Shown piece by piece: positions 32,800 to 42,430 of a DNA stretch of 51,429 nucleotides. Positions within the stretch are counted from its first letter, which is position 1. Every line of letters begins with the position of its first letter. The notes beneath the pieces are model-generated. The model had not been told where the DNA came from. It saw only the letters and a list, made by a program, of their open reading frames with translations, and made no database searches. The position numbers and the translations under genes are program-made. The stretch is from Chloroflexota bacterium. Its GTDB lineage: Bacteria; Chloroflexota; Limnocylindria; Limnocylindrales; CSP1-4. The stretch covers positions 1 to 51,429 of the forward strand of contig JACPOU010000038.1 in assembly GCA_016191345.1 (NCBI GenBank), in the 5' to 3' direction.

Positions 32800-34025
32800 G
32801 CCCGGCCCTCCGGCGCCCCGAACGCGCCGCCGAACCCCGCGCCGCCGAGGACGAAGGGTGCGTCGGCCGGGAAGGAAGTGGTCGCCGGCGCCTCGCCGCG
32901 GTCGCGCGCCGCGCGCGCGTCGTCGGAGCAGACCGGGCAGGCCGGGTCGCGCCGGAGCGTCAGCTCCGTGAACTCGGATTCCAGGGCGTCGAAGAGGAGC
33001 AGCCGTCCCGCCAGCGTGGTCCCGATCCCGAGGAGGACCTTGAGGACCTCGTTCGCCTGGAGCAGCCCCATGATCCCGGGCACGACCCCGAGGACCCCGG
33101 CCACGGAGCAGCCGGGCGCGAGCTCCGGCGGCGGCGGGGTCGGGTAGAGGCAGCGGTAGCACGGCCCCTCGTACGGGATGAACGTCGTGAGCTGGCCCTC
33201 GAACCGGAAGACCGAGGCGTGGACGACCGGGATCCCGGCCGCGACCGCGGCGTCGTTGAGGAGGTACCGGGTCTCGAACGTATCCGTCCCGTCGAGGATG
33301 ACGTCGTAGCCGGCGATGATCCGCTCGACGTTGTCGCCGACCAGCATCTCCTCGTGGCCCACGACCGTGACGTCGGGGTTGAGGGCCGTGATCGTCTTCC
33401 GGGCGCTCTCAACCTTCTTCTCCCCCACCCGATCGGTCGTGTGGAGGATCTGGCGCTGGAGGTTGGAGACGTCCACGACGTCGAAGTCGATGATCCCGAG
33501 CGTGCCCACCCCGGCTGCCGCCAGGTAGAGCGCCGCCGGGCTGCCGAGCCCGCCCGCGCCGACGAGCAGGACCTTCGATTCGAGGAGCTTCGCCTGCCCG
33601 GCCGTGCCGACCTCGGGGATCAGCAGGTGGCGGCTGTACCGCTGCTGCTGGGCCTTCGAGAGGACCACCGGGGCGGACCACGGCAGGCCCTTCGACTTCC
33701 AGGACTGGAAGCCGCCGGCCATCGAGATCGGGTTCGCGTAGCCGAGCGCCTTGAGGGTCTGCGCCGCGAAGGCGGATCGGACCCCGCCCGCGCAGTACAG
33801 GAGGACCGGCGCCGAGCGATCCGGGACCGCCGCCTCGATGTTCTGCTCGAGGTACGAGCGGCTGATGTGGAGGGCACCGGGGATGAACCCCTGTTCCCAC
33901 TCCGAATCCTCGCGGACGTCGACGAACGTGATGCCCTCGCGGAGGAGGGCCTCGGACTCGGCGACCGAGGCCTCCTGGATCTCCGCCTTGGCCTCGCGGA
34001 GGAGCTCCGTGTACGACTTCGTCAT
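32796..34025 (-). CDS. Rhodanese-ThiF fusion activating CysO (MoeB/MoeZ-like)
   Basis: 409 residues. Residues 1-120 form a rhodanese domain with the active Cys78 in LLYCAGGVRS. From about residue 125 an E1-like ThiF domain follows: GAGGLGSPAALYLAAAGVG (about 156-174), and two Cys pairs for zinc (CYRCLYP and CPVC). It would adenylate CysO and load sulfur. In MoeZ the rhodanese lies at the C-terminus; here the order is reversed. ATG overlaps the peroxiredoxin stop (ATGA). The tail after the ThiF domain is Gly/Pro/Ala-rich. Confidence 0.9.
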   Translation of the reverse strand: MTKSYTELLREAKAEIQEASVAESEALLREGITFVDVREDSEWEQGFIPGALHISRSYLEQNIEAAVPDRSAPVLLYCAGGVRSAFAAQTLKALGYANPISMAGGFQSWKSKGLPWSAPVVLSKAQQQRYSRHLLIPEVGTAGQAKLLESKVLLVGAGGLGSPAALYLAAAGVGTLGIIDFDVVDVSNLQRQILHTTDRVGEKKVESARKTITALNPDVTVVGHEEMLVGDNVERIIAGYDVILDGTDTFETRYLLNDAAVAAGIPVVHASVFRFEGQLTTFIPYEGPCYRCLYPTPPPPELAPGCSVAGVLGVVPGIMGLLQANEVLKVLLGIGTTLAGRLLLFDALESEFTELTLRRDPACPVCSDDARAARDRGEAPATTSFPADAPFVLGGAGFGGAFGAPEGRA

Positions 34026-34675
34026 GCGGGGCTCCCCTCGCGGGCCGAGGGATCGGGCACGTAGCGGAGGTACGGCCGCTCGGCGCGCCAGCCGTCGGGG
34101 AACTTCTCCTTCGCCTGCTCGTCGGAGAGCGCGGCGAGGATGATCACGTCGTCGCCGTGCTTCCAGTTCGCCGGCGTGGCCACCGAGTTGGTGGACGTCA
34201 GCTTGAGCGAATCGACGACCCGCAGGATCTCGTCGAAGTTGCGGCCGGTGCTGGCGGGATACGTCAGCGAGAGGCGGATCTTCTTGTTGTTGTCGATGAC
34301 GAAGACGGAGCGCACCGTCTGGGTCGCCTCGGCGTTCGGGTGGATCATGTCGTAGGCCTCGGAGACGCTCCGGTCCTTGTCGGCGATGAGCGGGAAGTTG
34401 AGCGCGACGCCCTGCGTCGCCTCGATGTCGCGGGACCAGCCCTCGTGGTCCTCGACGCCGTCGACGCTCAGGCCCAGGACCTTGACGCCGCGCTTGTCGA
34501 ACTCGGGCTTCAGCTTGGCGACGGCGCCGAGCTCGGTCGTGCAGACCGGGGTGAAGTCCTTGGGGTGGCTGAACAGGATCGCCCAGTCGTCCCCGATCCA
34601 CTCGTGGAAGCGGATGGGGCCCTCGGTGGACGTGGCGCTGAAATCGGGGGCGGTGTCGCCCAGTCGAACGGTCAT
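34022..34675 (-). CDS. 1-Cys peroxiredoxin (Prx6/AhpC-TSA)
   Basis: 217 residues. Active site PVCTTE with the peroxidatic Cys, HPKDFTP upstream, and the Prx6-type C-terminal extension (VATPANWKHGDDVII, KEKFPDGWRAERPYLRYVPDP). No resolving Cys in the usual place, consistent with 1-Cys type. It reduces peroxides in the cytoplasm. ATG is preceded by GGAG and overlaps a short frame stop (ATGA). Linkage to sulfur-transfer genes suggests protection of thiocarboxylate and Fe-S chemistry from peroxide; this is inference. Confidence 0.93.
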   Translation of the reverse strand: MTVRLGDTAPDFSATSTEGPIRFHEWIGDDWAILFSHPKDFTPVCTTELGAVAKLKPEFDKRGVKVLGLSVDGVEDHEGWSRDIEATQGVALNFPLIADKDRSVSEAYDMIHPNAEATQTVRSVFVIDNNKKIRLSLTYPASTGRNFDEILRVVDSLKLTSTNSVATPANWKHGDDVIILAALSDEQAKEKFPDGWRAERPYLRYVPDPSAREGSPA

Positions 34676-34797
34676 TTCGGGAGTTCTCCGGAAGTGCAGG
34701 GGACGGGCCGCGGCGGCGAAGCCACCGGGCGGTGAACGGCGAACCGCGAGAGGGACGCGGTCGCGAGCCAGCCGGCGATCAGGCCGGCGGCGTACAC
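34672..34797 (-). CDS. Possible small membrane peptide (41 residues)
   Basis: A frame from GTG at 34797 gives a 41-residue peptide with one hydrophobic segment (YAAGLIAGWLATASL), and its stop overlaps the peroxiredoxin ATG as ATGA, the coupling used throughout this operon. There is no strong ribosome binding site. It may be genuine or simply the leader between sufU and the peroxiredoxin gene. Confidence 0.3.
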   Translation of the reverse strand: MYAAGLIAGWLATASLSRFAVHRPVASPPRPVPCTSGELPK

Positions 34798-34846
34798 CTG
34801 CAGCGGCGCATCCGGGGCAGAGCCCCGCGGTCGGACCAGGTCACGG

Positions 34847-35272
<426 letters not shown>

Positions 35273-35281
35273 CGATCCCGG

Positions 35282-35287
35282 AGTGTA
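35282..35287 (-). promoter_or_regulatory. Candidate -10 box (TACACT) for sufU
   Basis: TACACT lies 9 bases upstream of the ATG at 35272; leaderless or very short leader. Confidence 0.45.
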
Positions 35288-35335
35288 GCGCGAGTCCTCA
35301 ATCCCGACCAGCACGGTGGGATATGCGTGGAGCTT

Positions 35336-35743
35336 TCAGCGCGACGGATCGACGACCACCAGATCGCTGAACGCAGCGCGCTCGAAGCCTCGGTCGCGGG
35401 TCAGCAGCCGGTCGGCTTGCTCCGTTGCGTGGGCAGCGATCAGGAAGTCGGCGACCACGCGCTCCCGCGTGCCGCCTCGCTGACGGTAGGCACGCCAGGC
35501 CGTTCCGGCCCGTGATGCTGACGCTGCATTGAGGGTCGAGTACTCGACGGGAATGCCCCCGAGGGCTCGAGTGGCGGCCTGTGCGTCTGCGAACGCCGCG
35601 ACGACCTCCGCCCAGACGACCTCACACGCGACAAGCGGACCGCCGGCAAGGCAGGTGCGGATGGCATTGAGCGAGCGATCCCGGAACAGCGCATCGTCAG
35701 TGAACAGGTCGAGGAGGACGCTCGTATCCAGTGCGGTGATCAT
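35336..35743 (-). CDS. vapC: PIN-domain toxin VapC
   Basis: 135 residues. PIN-domain acidic residues are seen in ALDTSVLLDLF, CEVVWAEVV, ADFLIAAHA and LLTRDRGF. VapC toxins are Mg-dependent ribonucleases. ATG overlaps the antitoxin stop by ATGA. A 70-bp piece of this gene is duplicated at 36464. Confidence 0.9.
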   Translation of the reverse strand: MITALDTSVLLDLFTDDALFRDRSLNAIRTCLAGGPLVACEVVWAEVVAAFADAQAATRALGGIPVEYSTLNAASASRAGTAWRAYRQRGGTRERVVADFLIAAHATEQADRLLTRDRGFERAAFSDLVVVDPSR

Positions 35744-35979
35744 CCTTCGGCGTCGTCGGGCCCTGGCCCTCGAATCTCGCGGATGAACGCGTCGGTCCCG
35801 CCAGGAAGGTGGAGGATGCCGACGAGCTCCTCGAGGTGATCGGCAGGCAGCAACCTTCGCCCGACGAGCCGGCCATCGGCCTCCTCGAAATCCAGGACCG
35901 TGCCCGGCCGCAGCCCGAGCCGATCCCGCAGCCGCTTGGGGATCGTGATCTGGCCCTTCTCGCTGACCGTCGTCTTCAT
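35740..35979 (-). CDS. vapB: AbrB/MazE-fold antitoxin VapB
   Basis: 79 residues: an N-terminal AbrB-type swapped-hairpin DNA-binding domain (VSEKGQITIPKRLRDRLGLRPGT) and a C-terminal stretch expected to bind VapC. The ATG is 6 bases after TACCTT, itself 17 bases after TTGACA, so the message is leaderless. Autorepression of vapBC is expected for the family. Confidence 0.92.
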   Translation of the reverse strand: MKTTVSEKGQITIPKRLRDRLGLRPGTVLDFEEADGRLVGRRLLPADHLEELVGILHLPGGTDAFIREIRGPGPDDAEG

Positions 35980-35985
35980 ACCGAC

Positions 35986-36014
35986 AAGGTAGGAATTCCG
36001 TACTTCGCTGTCAA
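35986..36014 (-). promoter_or_regulatory. vapBC promoter (TTGACA-N17-TACCTT)
   Basis: Consensus -35 TTGACA (36014-36009), 17-base spacer and TACCTT (35991-35986), then 6 bases to the ATG. This is the best-supported leaderless promoter in the window. Confidence 0.85.
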
Positions 36015-36463
36015 GGGGAGACGATCGTGTTGGCCGGCTGCAACTAGCCTTCGCTCAACTGATCGCCATGCGACCCCGTGGCTGAGGAGCGTTGATACCA
36101 GCGGTCCTTGAGGGCAGCCGAGCGTCGATCATGTTCGACGACATCGTTCTCTGAGAGTCCAGCGAGTCCACCCGACCGCTCCATCTCGAGCACGGCGACG
36201 AGCTCGTCCCGAATGTCGGCCCAGCCAGCATCGGGCGGGACCAGCTCCCGGATGCGATCAAGACACTGACCCGCGACAACGTATCGAACGGCTCCGGGGC
36301 CCCGGTATCGGGGTCCGCTTGCTGTGAGAGGTCGGGCGGGGCGAAAGGAACAAACGAGGCCAGGAACGCCACAGCGATTGCCCCGAGACAGAGCGCGAAA
36401 CCGACAGATGCTCCACCGGCGGCCCCAGCAAGGTTCCCAGGTCCAGGGGCAACCAGACCAACA

Positions 36464-36533
36464 GCCGCGACGACCTCGGCCCAGACGACCTCACAGGCGA
36501 CAAGCGGGGCCGCCGGCAAGGCATTTGCGGAAG
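36464..36533 (-). pseudogene. vapC fragment in a degraded gap
   Basis: About 70 bp matches vapC (35596-35663) at roughly 90% identity, encoding the LVACEVVWAEVVAA region, with one insertion. The rest of 36015-36570 has no convincing gene; an open frame at 36055-36519 joins this fragment to unrelated sequence and looks like debris. Confidence 0.75.
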
Positions 36534-36570
36534 ACTCGATCTTCTCCTGTCATCCACGATCGTCGGTGCC

Positions 36571-37137
36571 TCAAGCCAGCTGGGATCGGATGAAGCGGAT
36601 CAGGGCTGTGGCGTCGTCCGCCGCAGCCTTTTCGCCTGCAGTCTCCATCACTTCCGTGCCCACGAACGCCATCGCGCCGATAGCAGCGGCCAGGACGATG
36701 CCTGCCACGTTCGGGCCGGTGATCCCGTCCCTCACGACAAGGAGGATCGCGAAGACGACGGGCAGGGTTGACGCAATGCGGATCAGCCGCATGAGCCATC
36801 GCATCCCCGCCTCATCCCGGATCTCGATGGTCCCGCTGAGAATCGCATCGCGGTCCGATCCCTCGAGCTCACCCCGAAACTCGATGTTCCAACTCTTTCT
36901 ACGCGCCGTCAGATGAGCGTCCTGCACCCAGAGGGTGATGGCGTCGATCGTCACCTCTCCCCGCAGCCGACGATCGGCGGATACGCCGTGCGGATCGATG
37001 CGTTCATTCGCCCCGACGGCGGCTCGAAGACGCGCCAGGGCCCGCTCGGCAGGCATGCGGATCGGCAACGCGACCTTCGTGGAGGCGCCATCCGTCCCAG
37101 GCTCCCGACCGTCGAGATTCACCGTGTCGTCTATCAA
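36571..37137 (-). CDS. Two-helix membrane protein, candidate immunity protein of the orphan Rhs tip
   Basis: 188 residues from a TTG preceded by GGAGGA. A soluble N-terminal part of about 110 residues (VALPIRMPAERALARLRAAVG, KSWNIEFRGELEGSDRD) is followed by two close hydrophobic helices (STLPVVFAILLVV, VAGIVLAAAIGAMAFVG) and an acidic tail. No family recognised. It lies directly downstream of a displaced Rhs tip on the same strand, where immunity genes normally sit; that is the only ground for the role. Confidence 0.6.
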   Translation of the reverse strand: MIDDTVNLDGREPGTDGASTKVALPIRMPAERALARLRAAVGANERIDPHGVSADRRLRGEVTIDAITLWVQDAHLTARRKSWNIEFRGELEGSDRDAILSGTIEIRDEAGMRWLMRLIRIASTLPVVFAILLVVRDGITGPNVAGIVLAAAIGAMAFVGTEVMETAGEKAAADDATALIRFIRSQLA

Positions 37138-37210
37138 GTCTGTCCTCCGACCAGCGATTTCCCCGGGCAGGAGGGCCCGGTCAGGCACGCGTGTGCGTGG
37201 CGGGTGGTCA

Positions 37211-37700
37211 TTACTTGGAGGTCGTGGGGCAGGCAGCCGGCTTAGCACCCAGCGTGCCCCACACTCGCGTAAAGGTAGCCGTGCCGTGAGCTTCGGCTCC
37301 ACCGCCGAGACTTGCGCCGAAGGTTCCTCCGCCAATCGCCTGATTGCAGCGACCCAATCCGCCGAATCCAGAACCTTGCACACCTCCCCCGACCGCGGCA
37401 GACCCTCCCACGTTGTAAAACCACCCGCGTAGATCTTCAACGTAGTCGCCGTTGGATACTTGAGCGCTGAGGCCGGCACTGACCTTGGCGCCAAAGGCAC
37501 CGCCGGCGCCTCCCGATGAAACGATCCCGACTTCCAGACTTGATGCGGCAGCTAGGCAGACCGGCACGATAGTCGATCGCCCTGGTTGTTGTTCTTGGTC
37601 GCGGTCCGGACGCCACCGAAGGGCAGGTGACCACGGAGCCGAGACCGTCGCAGGCGTGGCAGGCCGTCTTGGTGCCCGCGGTCTCGAGATCGGCACGAGA
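37211..37700 (-). pseudogene. Orphan Rhs C-terminal tip attached to a collapsed core remnant
   Basis: Positions 37581-37628 match the Rhs core DNA at 38665-38712 exactly, and 37629-37700 match 38756 onward after loss of 43 bp, so this is an Rhs remnant out of frame with the core reading. Downstream, an open frame encodes a Gly-rich tip (FGAKVSAGLSAQVSNGDYVEDL, GTLGAKPAACPTTSK) unlike the tip of the intact gene. This is the layout of displaced, unused toxin tips in Rhs loci. The tip may be silent unless recombined. Confidence 0.7.
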
Positions 37701-37706
37701 CTCAGG

Positions 37707-38051
37707 TCACCAACTTGGCGGCTGCCTTGAGGCCGCTCGCATGGCAATGGCCACACTGCTCACGGCGATCAACAGTTCGAGCAGGAATATCAACGCGAGC
37801 GTCATCTGCCCTCCTTTGATCCACCGAAATGCCTGGACCACCACAAGGCCTTGGGTGGCAACGCAGATGATCGTCATCCAGACGACAGTGACCGCACTCC
37901 ATGAGGATGACGGAATCTGGGCCCGAATAGGCGCGCGAGCCCACCTCGGCAGCCACCCGTCCCCGCGAAAGCGGACGACAAGTGCCGCACTAAAGATCTC
38001 AAAGAGACCGAGGATCATGAGGGCCGCCGCGCCTGCACCAAGCGCTGTCAT
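37707..38051 (-). CDS. Membrane protein overlapping the Rhs gene, candidate immunity protein
   Basis: 114 residues with three or four hydrophobic helices (AAALMILGLFEIFSAALVV, AVTVVWMTIICVATQGLVVVQ, LALIFLLELLIAVSSVAIAM). ATG overlaps the rhs stop by ATGA, so it is made with the toxin. A membrane partner fits the hydrophobic, possibly membrane-active, Rhs tip. No family recognised. Confidence 0.7.
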   Translation of the reverse strand: MTALGAGAAALMILGLFEIFSAALVVRFRGDGWLPRWARAPIRAQIPSSSWSAVTVVWMTIICVATQGLVVVQAFRWIKGGQMTLALIFLLELLIAVSSVAIAMRAASRQPPSW

Positions 38052-41000
38052 TTCGAAGTACCGCCCATCTGGAGTGGGCCGCCGGCCAGGAGCCAATTCA
38101 TCAGCCCGTTCAGCGCGGAGCTACTCGCGAGGCCACGGAAGAAGCCGGTCGATCCAGGTGCCAGAGGGCCGACTGCGCCGAAGGCTGTCCCAAGAGCGAT
38201 TTCCGCCGGATTACGCCTGCCTCCGAAGGCCATCGATGCCGCCGTAGCGTCGAATCCGATGACGCCATTGAAAATGACCTGCTCACCGGTGGTCATCCCA
38301 AGGCTCGAAAGTCCTCCTGAGAGCGCCCCGGCGCCCGTTGCGATGATTGCGTCAGTGGGATTCCATCCCGAGAGCAAGTCGGAGTTGTTCTGCGCTACAT
38401 TGGACGCCATGACACCGATGCCGTACGCGAAGAACCCGATGACGGCACCGATGCACCAGGGACACCTCCCGCTCGTGTCCGTGAAGCGCACGGGGTTGTT
38501 GTTGGCGTAGACATAGGCGCCGACGTACGGATCGCCCACGCCGGGACTGACCGGGTCGGTGCTGAGGAACCGGCCAGCGCCACTGTCATACTGGCGGGCA
38601 CCAAGGTGATAGAGGCCCGTCGGGTCGAGATAGCCACCGGCGAAGCGGAGCACGTTGTCGATGGCCTGGTTGTTGTTCTTGGTCGCGGTCCGGACGCCAC
38701 CGAAGGGCAGGTAGGCATAGGTCCACCAGGTCGCGCCGGTCGACGAGGTGAGGTTGACCACGGAGCCGAGACCGTCGTAGGCGTAGTAGGCGGTCTTGGT
38801 GCCCGCGGTCTCCGAGATCGGCACGAGACCGTTGAGATAACGCCGCACGAGGCCGCCGCTGCCGTCACGCTCGGCAACGAGCTTTGGCAGGGCGCTGTTG
38901 ACGTCCCACTCGAAGTTCGTCTTCTTGGCGGCTTGGGTCCCGGTCGAGGCCTGCAGGCGGAGCCCGTCACCGTCATACGTGTACGTCGTCGTCGTGCTCC
39001 CCTGGGTCAGGGTCGCGAGGCGGTCGGGCTGGGCCCAGGTGTACGTCTGGGTGCCGGCCGTGAGCGTTCGGCCATCGAGGTCGTATGTGTAACTGGCGGT
39101 GCCACCCGGTCCGGTCGTGCCGGTCAGCTGGTCGGCCGCGTCGTAGGCGTAGGTCGTCGTGCCGGTGTCGCGCACCTCGGTCAGGCGATTGCCAACGAAG
39201 TCATACGTGTATTGGCGGAAGTTGTCGCCGGGCGATGTGCACGCAACGGTGTAGCAGACCTTGGTCAGACGGTCGAGCGGGTCGTACGTGTAGGTTGTGG
39301 TCTCGGTCGTGGTCTGGCTCGCCAGGCGATTGCCGACCGGATCGAGCGTGTACGTGGATCGGGAAAGGACCGTGGCGCCCTTCTGGTTCTTCACTTCCGT
39401 GAGGCGGCCCGATCGGTCGTAGGTTCGGCTCTCGACATAGCCGTTGCCGGATGGAAGCGTCGTCGAGATGAGATTGGCGGCCGGGTCGTAACCGTACGTC
39501 GTCGTCGCCCCGCCGCCGGCAACCGTCGCGAGGCGGCCGTCGTCGTCGTAGGTGAGGGATTCGACGGTGCCATCGAGATACGTGCGACTTGTCACGTTCC
39601 CGGCGAGGTCATAGGCATAGGTGATCTGCTGGGTGATTCCGCCCGCGCGGTGGTAGGTGGTCAGCCGGTTCAGCACGTCGTAGGCGTAGCTGCTGGCCCC
39701 GGGCGCGTCGTCGAGCAGGGTTCGGTTGCCGTTGGCGTCATAACCGTAGGAGACGACCTGATTGCCATAGAAGGTCTGTGTCGCGAGGTGATTGAACTCG
39801 TCGTAGGTGGCCGTGCTCTGGTAGTCGATGGTAGTGGGCGTCGCGGAGGCGATCGGATCGACGACCTTCGTGACGTTGCCGTCCGGGTCGTACTCGTAGG
39901 TCCAGACCCGGCCCATGGGCTGCGTCTGGGTGACGAGGCGGCTGGCGAGGTCATACGCGTAGGTCGTCAGGTGGGTGTTCGCGTCGGTCCTCATGACGAG
40001 GTTGCCGGTCTCGTCATAGGCGTAGGTCGTCCGGCGCGCGAGCGGATCGACGACCGCGGTCAGGTGGTTCGCCGCGTCGTACTCGAAGCTCGTCGACTGG
40101 AGGTTCGCGTCGATGATGGCGGTCCGGTTGCCAGCCAGGTCGTAGTCCACCGTCGTGACAGCTCCGAGGGGTGCCGTCGTCGTCCGGACCCGGTCGGCCC
40201 CGTCGTAGGTGAAGGTCGTCGTGTATTGCGCGGGATCCGCGCCGGCCACGTTGCCGCGTGGATCCACGAGCGTCGCCATCCGGCCACCTTGGTCGAACGA
40301 CATCGTCGTGATGTTGCCGAGCGCTGTGGTCAGGCGATTGCGGTTGGCTTGGCCGTCGTAGCCGAACACGGTCGTCTTGCCGCGGGGATCGACGACGCTC
40401 ATCAGGAGGCCGTTGCCCGAGGGGTCGTAGTTGAAGGTCGTAAGCGGGCTCAGAGGTGCCGGGCCGGTGACCGTCTTGAGATTGCCCGCCGTGTCGTAGG
40501 TGGACGTCGTCGTGTTACCCCGCCGGTCGCGGTGGGTGAGCGGATCGTTTCGGGCGGTGTACGTCCAGGCCTCGTTGTAGTTCGTCGGTGCGGGGAAGCT
40601 GACAAGGGTAAGGTTGCCTAGGCTGTCCACGGTTGTCTGCATCTGGAGCCCGCGTGGATCGATGATCGCCGAGGCGTTGCGGTTGGCGTCGAACGAGTAG
40701 CGGGTCGTGTTGCCGAGGGGATCGGCGCGAGACATCAGGATCCCGGCGTCGTAGTCGTCAACCCAAGCGCCCCCGCGGGCATCGGTCATCGTCGAAGTCT
40801 CCGTCGTCGCATTCCAGGCATAGGTCGTGTGGAAATCGCGGGCATCCACCTGCTCGCTGACCCGGCCATCCGTGCCGTATGTGTTGGTGACGACGGTGTG
40901 CTGGTCCTGGTCGATGATCGTCGCCAGTCGGTCCGCGGCGTCGTAGCTGTAGGTCGTGACGCCGCCGTCGGCGTCGGTCACTGTCTCGAGCAGGCCGCCG

Positions 41001-42120
41001 GGCGTATACGTGTAAGTGACCGACCGTGATGGTGGGTAGGCGAGCGACGCCAGGCGGCCGTTGCCATCGTAGCCGAGGGTCAGCTGACGGCCGACGGTGT
41101 CGGTGATCGTTGCGAGACGCCCAGAGGCATAGGCCAAGGTGATAGCGTTGCCGTTCCGGTCGGTCAGGTTCTCGAGCAGGCCTGTAGTGCCGAAGTGGAG
41201 CCGGATCTGGTCGCGCCGAAGCAGGTCGTAGCCACCGCCGGTGGCGCTCAAACTGCCGTACGCTCCCGGGGGCCGGACGAACCCACCCGCTCCATCGGGG
41301 GCATACGGCGTCCGCGAGCCATCCTCGGCCACGAAAGTCACCGAGCCATCGGCATTGAGGACGAGGTGGGCGGCGAAGCTCGAGGTCCAGCCCTTGCCGA
41401 GATCGCCGATGTCGGTCGAGAGGGAGTTGTAGGAGCGGACAAAGTCGACCGGCAGGCCACGTCCGGGCAGGTGCGCGTCGAGGGCCTGCGAGACGTAGTT
41501 CCCGGTGGCGGTATTGACGGGCTCGGCCTGATAGGCTTGGAAGGACGACCCGTTGCCAAACGCCCCGGACCCGAACGTCCGATCTGCGGGCAAGCCGCAG
41601 CCCGGCGTCATGCCGACATAACAGATGAGCATCGTGACGTCGGAGTAGTTGTAGTCGGTCCAGTCCTCCCATTCGATCGCCCAGCGATCAGTCCCATCTC
41701 GCAGGACGACCGCATTCGCGCTCGTGGACAGGTACGTCTGGCCCGTGATGCTCGAGTGCAATGAAAAGACGAGGCTGGTCCCCGCAGTCATGGAGCCCAG
41801 GCTGACCGTGGCGGCGACACGGGCCGCGTCGCCGACGAGGAACTGGCTTGCTGGTTGCGACAACGACAGGTCGTCCGTCGAGATCGGGGCGAGGTTGCGG
41901 ATGGTCTGGATCACGATCTGCCCGTCGCGCGGCAAGGTGATCGGGAGCTCGGCTGCAGAGGACCCGATGCGGGTCCGGTACCCGCCCCTGCGCCGCGCGG
42001 CGCCGTGGCGCCAGACGGCGCCGGCGAGCCGCTTGGATCGACCGCCAGCGTGGCGGTGGGGATGGATCCGGTGAGGGTGGCGACGAGGATTGCCACGATC
42101 ACGCGCCGATACTCGTGCAT
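38048..42120 (-). CDS. Rhs/YD-repeat protein with variable C-terminal tip; N-terminus frameshifted
   Basis: About 1350 residues. The main frame begins with a non-repetitive domain (about 60-220), then many YD repeats (GYDGNGRL, YDAADRL, YEYDPDGN forms) and the Rhs-associated core ending GLYHLGARQYDSGAGRFLSTDP and NPVRFTDTSGR. The tip, about 135 residues, is hydrophobic and Gly/Ala-rich, starting CPWCIGAVIGF. A signal peptide (MHEYRRVIVAILVATLTG..TATLA) begins at 42120 but in another frame; it meets the body frame near 41960-41975, where a one-base loss or -1 slip in G-rich sequence would join them. In the body frame the first codon is GTG 42124. Either an assembly error, a true mutation, or slippage. 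Confidence 0.8.
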
Positions 42121-42124
42121 CCAC

Positions 42125-42430
42125 CGCACTGCTTTGTTCCCCCGGTCGAACGCTGGCTGATCGGACGCTCTTGCAGAGCCATCGTAGGCTGTTGGGTCAA
42201 TCACCCGATCGCCGAGGTCGAGTACTAGCTCTGGCCCCAGAAGCGGCGCACGATGTCGCACCCGAGGCAGGCCCAGCGGACCTTTCATCGCCGCGACTCC
42301 ATCGATCGTTCAAGACCGAGACTCTGAGGACGCGGCATCACGCGACTACGGCAAGCAGCACCTGCATCGACCTCACCTTCGACGGCGAGCCCCCTGGCAA
42401 ATCGGCGCGTTGGTGTCCCGAACGGGCCGC
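42125..42430. other. Gap between rhs and sufS without a gene
   Basis: No supported gene. GGGGGAAC lies before the rhs start and TACGAT about 60 bases upstream; no clear -35. sufS ends at 42431. Confidence 0.5.

Noticed and set aside
36055-36519. 154-residue membrane-like open frame
   Set aside because: Begins within the vapC fragment and continues into unrelated sequence without a ribosome binding site; probably debris.
38606-40621. 671-residue plus-strand open frame across the Rhs gene
   Set aside because: Mirrors YD-repeat periodicity on the opposite strand; no start signals or domains.
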